From: Holosporaceae bacterium
GTDB lineage: Bacteria > Pseudomonadota > Alphaproteobacteria > UBA3830
Assembly: GCA_031265715.1 (NCBI GenBank)
Contig: JAISCG010000075.1
Location: forward strand, 1-6,430
Reading direction: 5' to 3'
Length of the DNA: 6,430 bases
In this document: in pieces, positions 5,475-6,430 of the stretch
How positions within the stretch are numbered: position 1 is the stretch's first letter
Layout: the number at the start of each line of letters is the position of its first letter
Notes under the pieces: generated by a model
Told to the model about the DNA's origin: nothing
What the model saw: the letters and a program-made list of their open reading frames with translations, nothing else
The model's database searches: none
Translations under genes and position numbers: made by a program

Positions 5475-5700
5475 GTCGTCGCTGCATTTCTTGAGAACTT
5501 ATTCTCGGCTTTTGATCAATATCACCGATTTGATTGATCAGGCTGAGGTAATAAGCATCCTCATCATGTTCGATCCGCTTCCGGATCAAGTCGGCACAAA
5601 TCCCGGGAACGGACTGTTTTGTTTGATGTGCGAGCTGTTTTACTATGTCGAGTGTGACGCAGTCGAGAGCTACATTTACTCGCGGTTCGGTTGTTGCCAT
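5455..5700 (-). CDS. ribbon-helix-helix antitoxin (RelB/CopG type)
   Basis: This is the likely antitoxin of a type II toxin-antitoxin pair: it binds the toxin and represses the shared promoter. The 81 residues fit the family. PRVNVALD at 6-13 is the DNA-contacting beta strand. Helix A is about 15-28 (VTLDIVKQLAHQTK). SVPGICADLIRKRIEHDED at 30-48 is helix B with its turn. The charged C-terminal part from 49 (YYLSLINQI, then SSQEMQRRLGELQD) is the toxin-binding side. The ATG at 5700 has GAGGAA a few bases upstream. The gene is intact, although the toxin gene overlapping its 3' end is frameshifted. A small inverted repeat at 5731-5744 upstream is a candidate operator. Confidence 0.85.
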   Translation of the reverse strand: MATTEPRVNVALDCVTLDIVKQLAHQTKQSVPGICADLIRKRIEHDEDAYYLSLINQIGDIDQKPRISSQEMQRRLGELQD

Positions 5701-5730
5701 GACTTCCTCACACCGTTACCGCTTGTGGTC

Positions 5731-5744
5731 TATCACTGATGATA
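5731..5744 (-). promoter_or_regulatory. candidate operator of the toxin-antitoxin operon
   Basis: TATCA (5731-5735) and TGATA (5740-5744) form a dyad with a 4-base centre, 30 bases upstream of the antitoxin ATG. On the minus strand a TTGACT -35-like box precedes it. Ribbon-helix-helix antitoxins normally bind such short inverted repeats at their own promoter, so autoregulation is a reasonable inference. Confidence 0.4.
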
Positions 5745-5809
5745 AGATTAGTCAAACAAATTGTTCATTTTTTTTCCTTACCAATAAAATCAGACCGACG
5801 GTAATTTTT

Positions 5810-6430
5810 TTATTCCCGAAATTTTTTATCGATAATATTGACCACGCAGCAATCGGACCAAACGTTCAAAGACGTTTCCACCATATCAACCAAAGCATAA
5901 AAAGGCAGAATTAACCAGAGAATATCGATGGAGATATCCATGGCTGTCAGCAAACTCATGCTGAGAAAAAAGCATCCCATCGGCACGCCGGCATTTCCGA
6001 CAGCAGCAATAACCGACACAAAAACCCACTGCAAAAGCATGCCCGGATTGATCTCGATTCCGTTATTCTGCATCACGTAAACAACCGTGGTGAAAATAAA
6101 CGCGGCGCACCCGTTCATATTAATCGCGGTGCAGAGCGGAAACACAAATCTGCTGATCTCCCGCGAAATCCCCAGATTATTTTCCGCCGTCTCGAGCGTT
6201 ACCGGCAGCGTCCCCACCGACGACTTGGAGAAAAAAGCCACCGACAGCGCCGGAAACATTGCCCTCAGCGCCTTCAGCGGATCAATTTTGTGGGCAGATA
6301 AAAACAGCGGCAGCACGATAATTCCCTGGATAACGTTGGACAGAATCACGACGCTCAGATACCCGCCGAGTCCCTTCACATCCACTCCGCTTTTCAATTG
6401 CACGGCGGCGGAAGAGACAAATCCGAACAG
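5810..6430 (-). CDS. dicarboxylate/amino-acid:cation symporter (DAACS/GltP family), C-terminal part
   Basis: This is an inner-membrane secondary transporter that brings in an amino acid or dicarboxylate with Na+ or H+. The frame is open to the right edge, so the N-terminal membrane segments are missing. Counting from the GTG codon at 6403, the transport core is complete: FFSKSSVGTLPVT at 58-69 (the Ser-rich hairpin HP1), INMNGCAAF at 94-102 (the NMDGTA helix break), AVGNAGVPMG at 134-143 (hairpin HP2), and LVDMVETSLNVWSD at 171-184 (last helix with the conserved Asp and Asn). Three residues differ from the archaeal glutamate/aspartate transporter GltPh: Arg397 is Glu176, Asp312 is Asn97 and Thr314 is Cys99. 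The first and third are substrate contacts in GltPh, so a glutamate or aspartate substrate is doubtful. It is followed 109 bases downstream by the antitoxin gene on the same strand. Confidence 0.92.
   Translation of the reverse strand: MFGFVSSAAVQLKSGVDVKGLGGYLSVVILSNVIQGIIVLPLFLSAHKIDPLKALRAMFPALSVAFFSKSSVGTLPVTLETAENNLGISREISRFVFPLCTAINMNGCAAFIFTTVVYVMQNNGIEINPGMLLQWVFVSVIAAVGNAGVPMGCFFLSMSLLTAMDISIDILWLILPFYALVDMVETSLNVWSDCCVVNIIDKKFRE

Noticed and set aside
5778..5811. Hairpin TTACC/GGTAA with T-run in the spacer before the symporter stop
   Set aside because: The T-run follows on the plus strand, where no gene is read toward it; on the strand that is transcribed it is followed by purines, so it is not a terminator for the symporter.

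Overview
The window looks like a piece of a proteobacterial chromosome. My best guess is an alphaproteobacterium of the host-associated Rickettsiales/Holosporales kind. The guess rests on the alphaproteobacterial style of the TsaD tail, AT-rich spacers, two palindromic repeats with CGTCATTGCGAG ends (a type I associate from memory with such genomes), an outer-membrane barrel protein and two unrecognised exported proteins. It is an inference: there is no rRNA or tRNA here to settle it.

Layout from left to right. (1) The 3' part of tsaD, a tRNA t6A modification enzyme, runs rightward and is cut by the left edge. (2) It converges on two leftward genes for unrecognised proteins with signal-peptide-like N-termini, at 658-1476 and 1731-2738. 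They are separated by a palindromic repeat and appear to share a short motif. (3) Upstream of them is a leftward two-gene operon, folE then folA (GTP cyclohydrolase I and dihydrofolate reductase), overlapping by 8 bases. (4) A 309-base AT-rich divergent spacer separates folE from a rightward gene for a secreted outer-membrane beta-barrel protein (4227-5060). A possible weak terminator hairpin spans that gene's stop codon, and a second copy of the palindromic repeat follows. (5) A leftward RelB/RelE-type toxin-antitoxin locus comes next. Its ribbon-helix-helix antitoxin is intact and its toxin is split by a one-base frameshift. (6) At the right edge is the C-terminal half of a leftward dicarboxylate/amino-acid:cation symporter, with unusual residues at its substrate and ion sites.

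Functionally this is a mix of housekeeping genes (t6A, the folate/pterin steps, a transporter) and accessory or surface genes (barrel protein, exported unknowns, a decaying toxin-antitoxin pair, mobile-type repeats). I see no CRISPR array, transposase, phage gene or RNA gene. I do not see a clear new multi-gene system. The most unusual material is the pair of exported unknown proteins, the broken toxin beside an intact antitoxin, and the atypical symporter.
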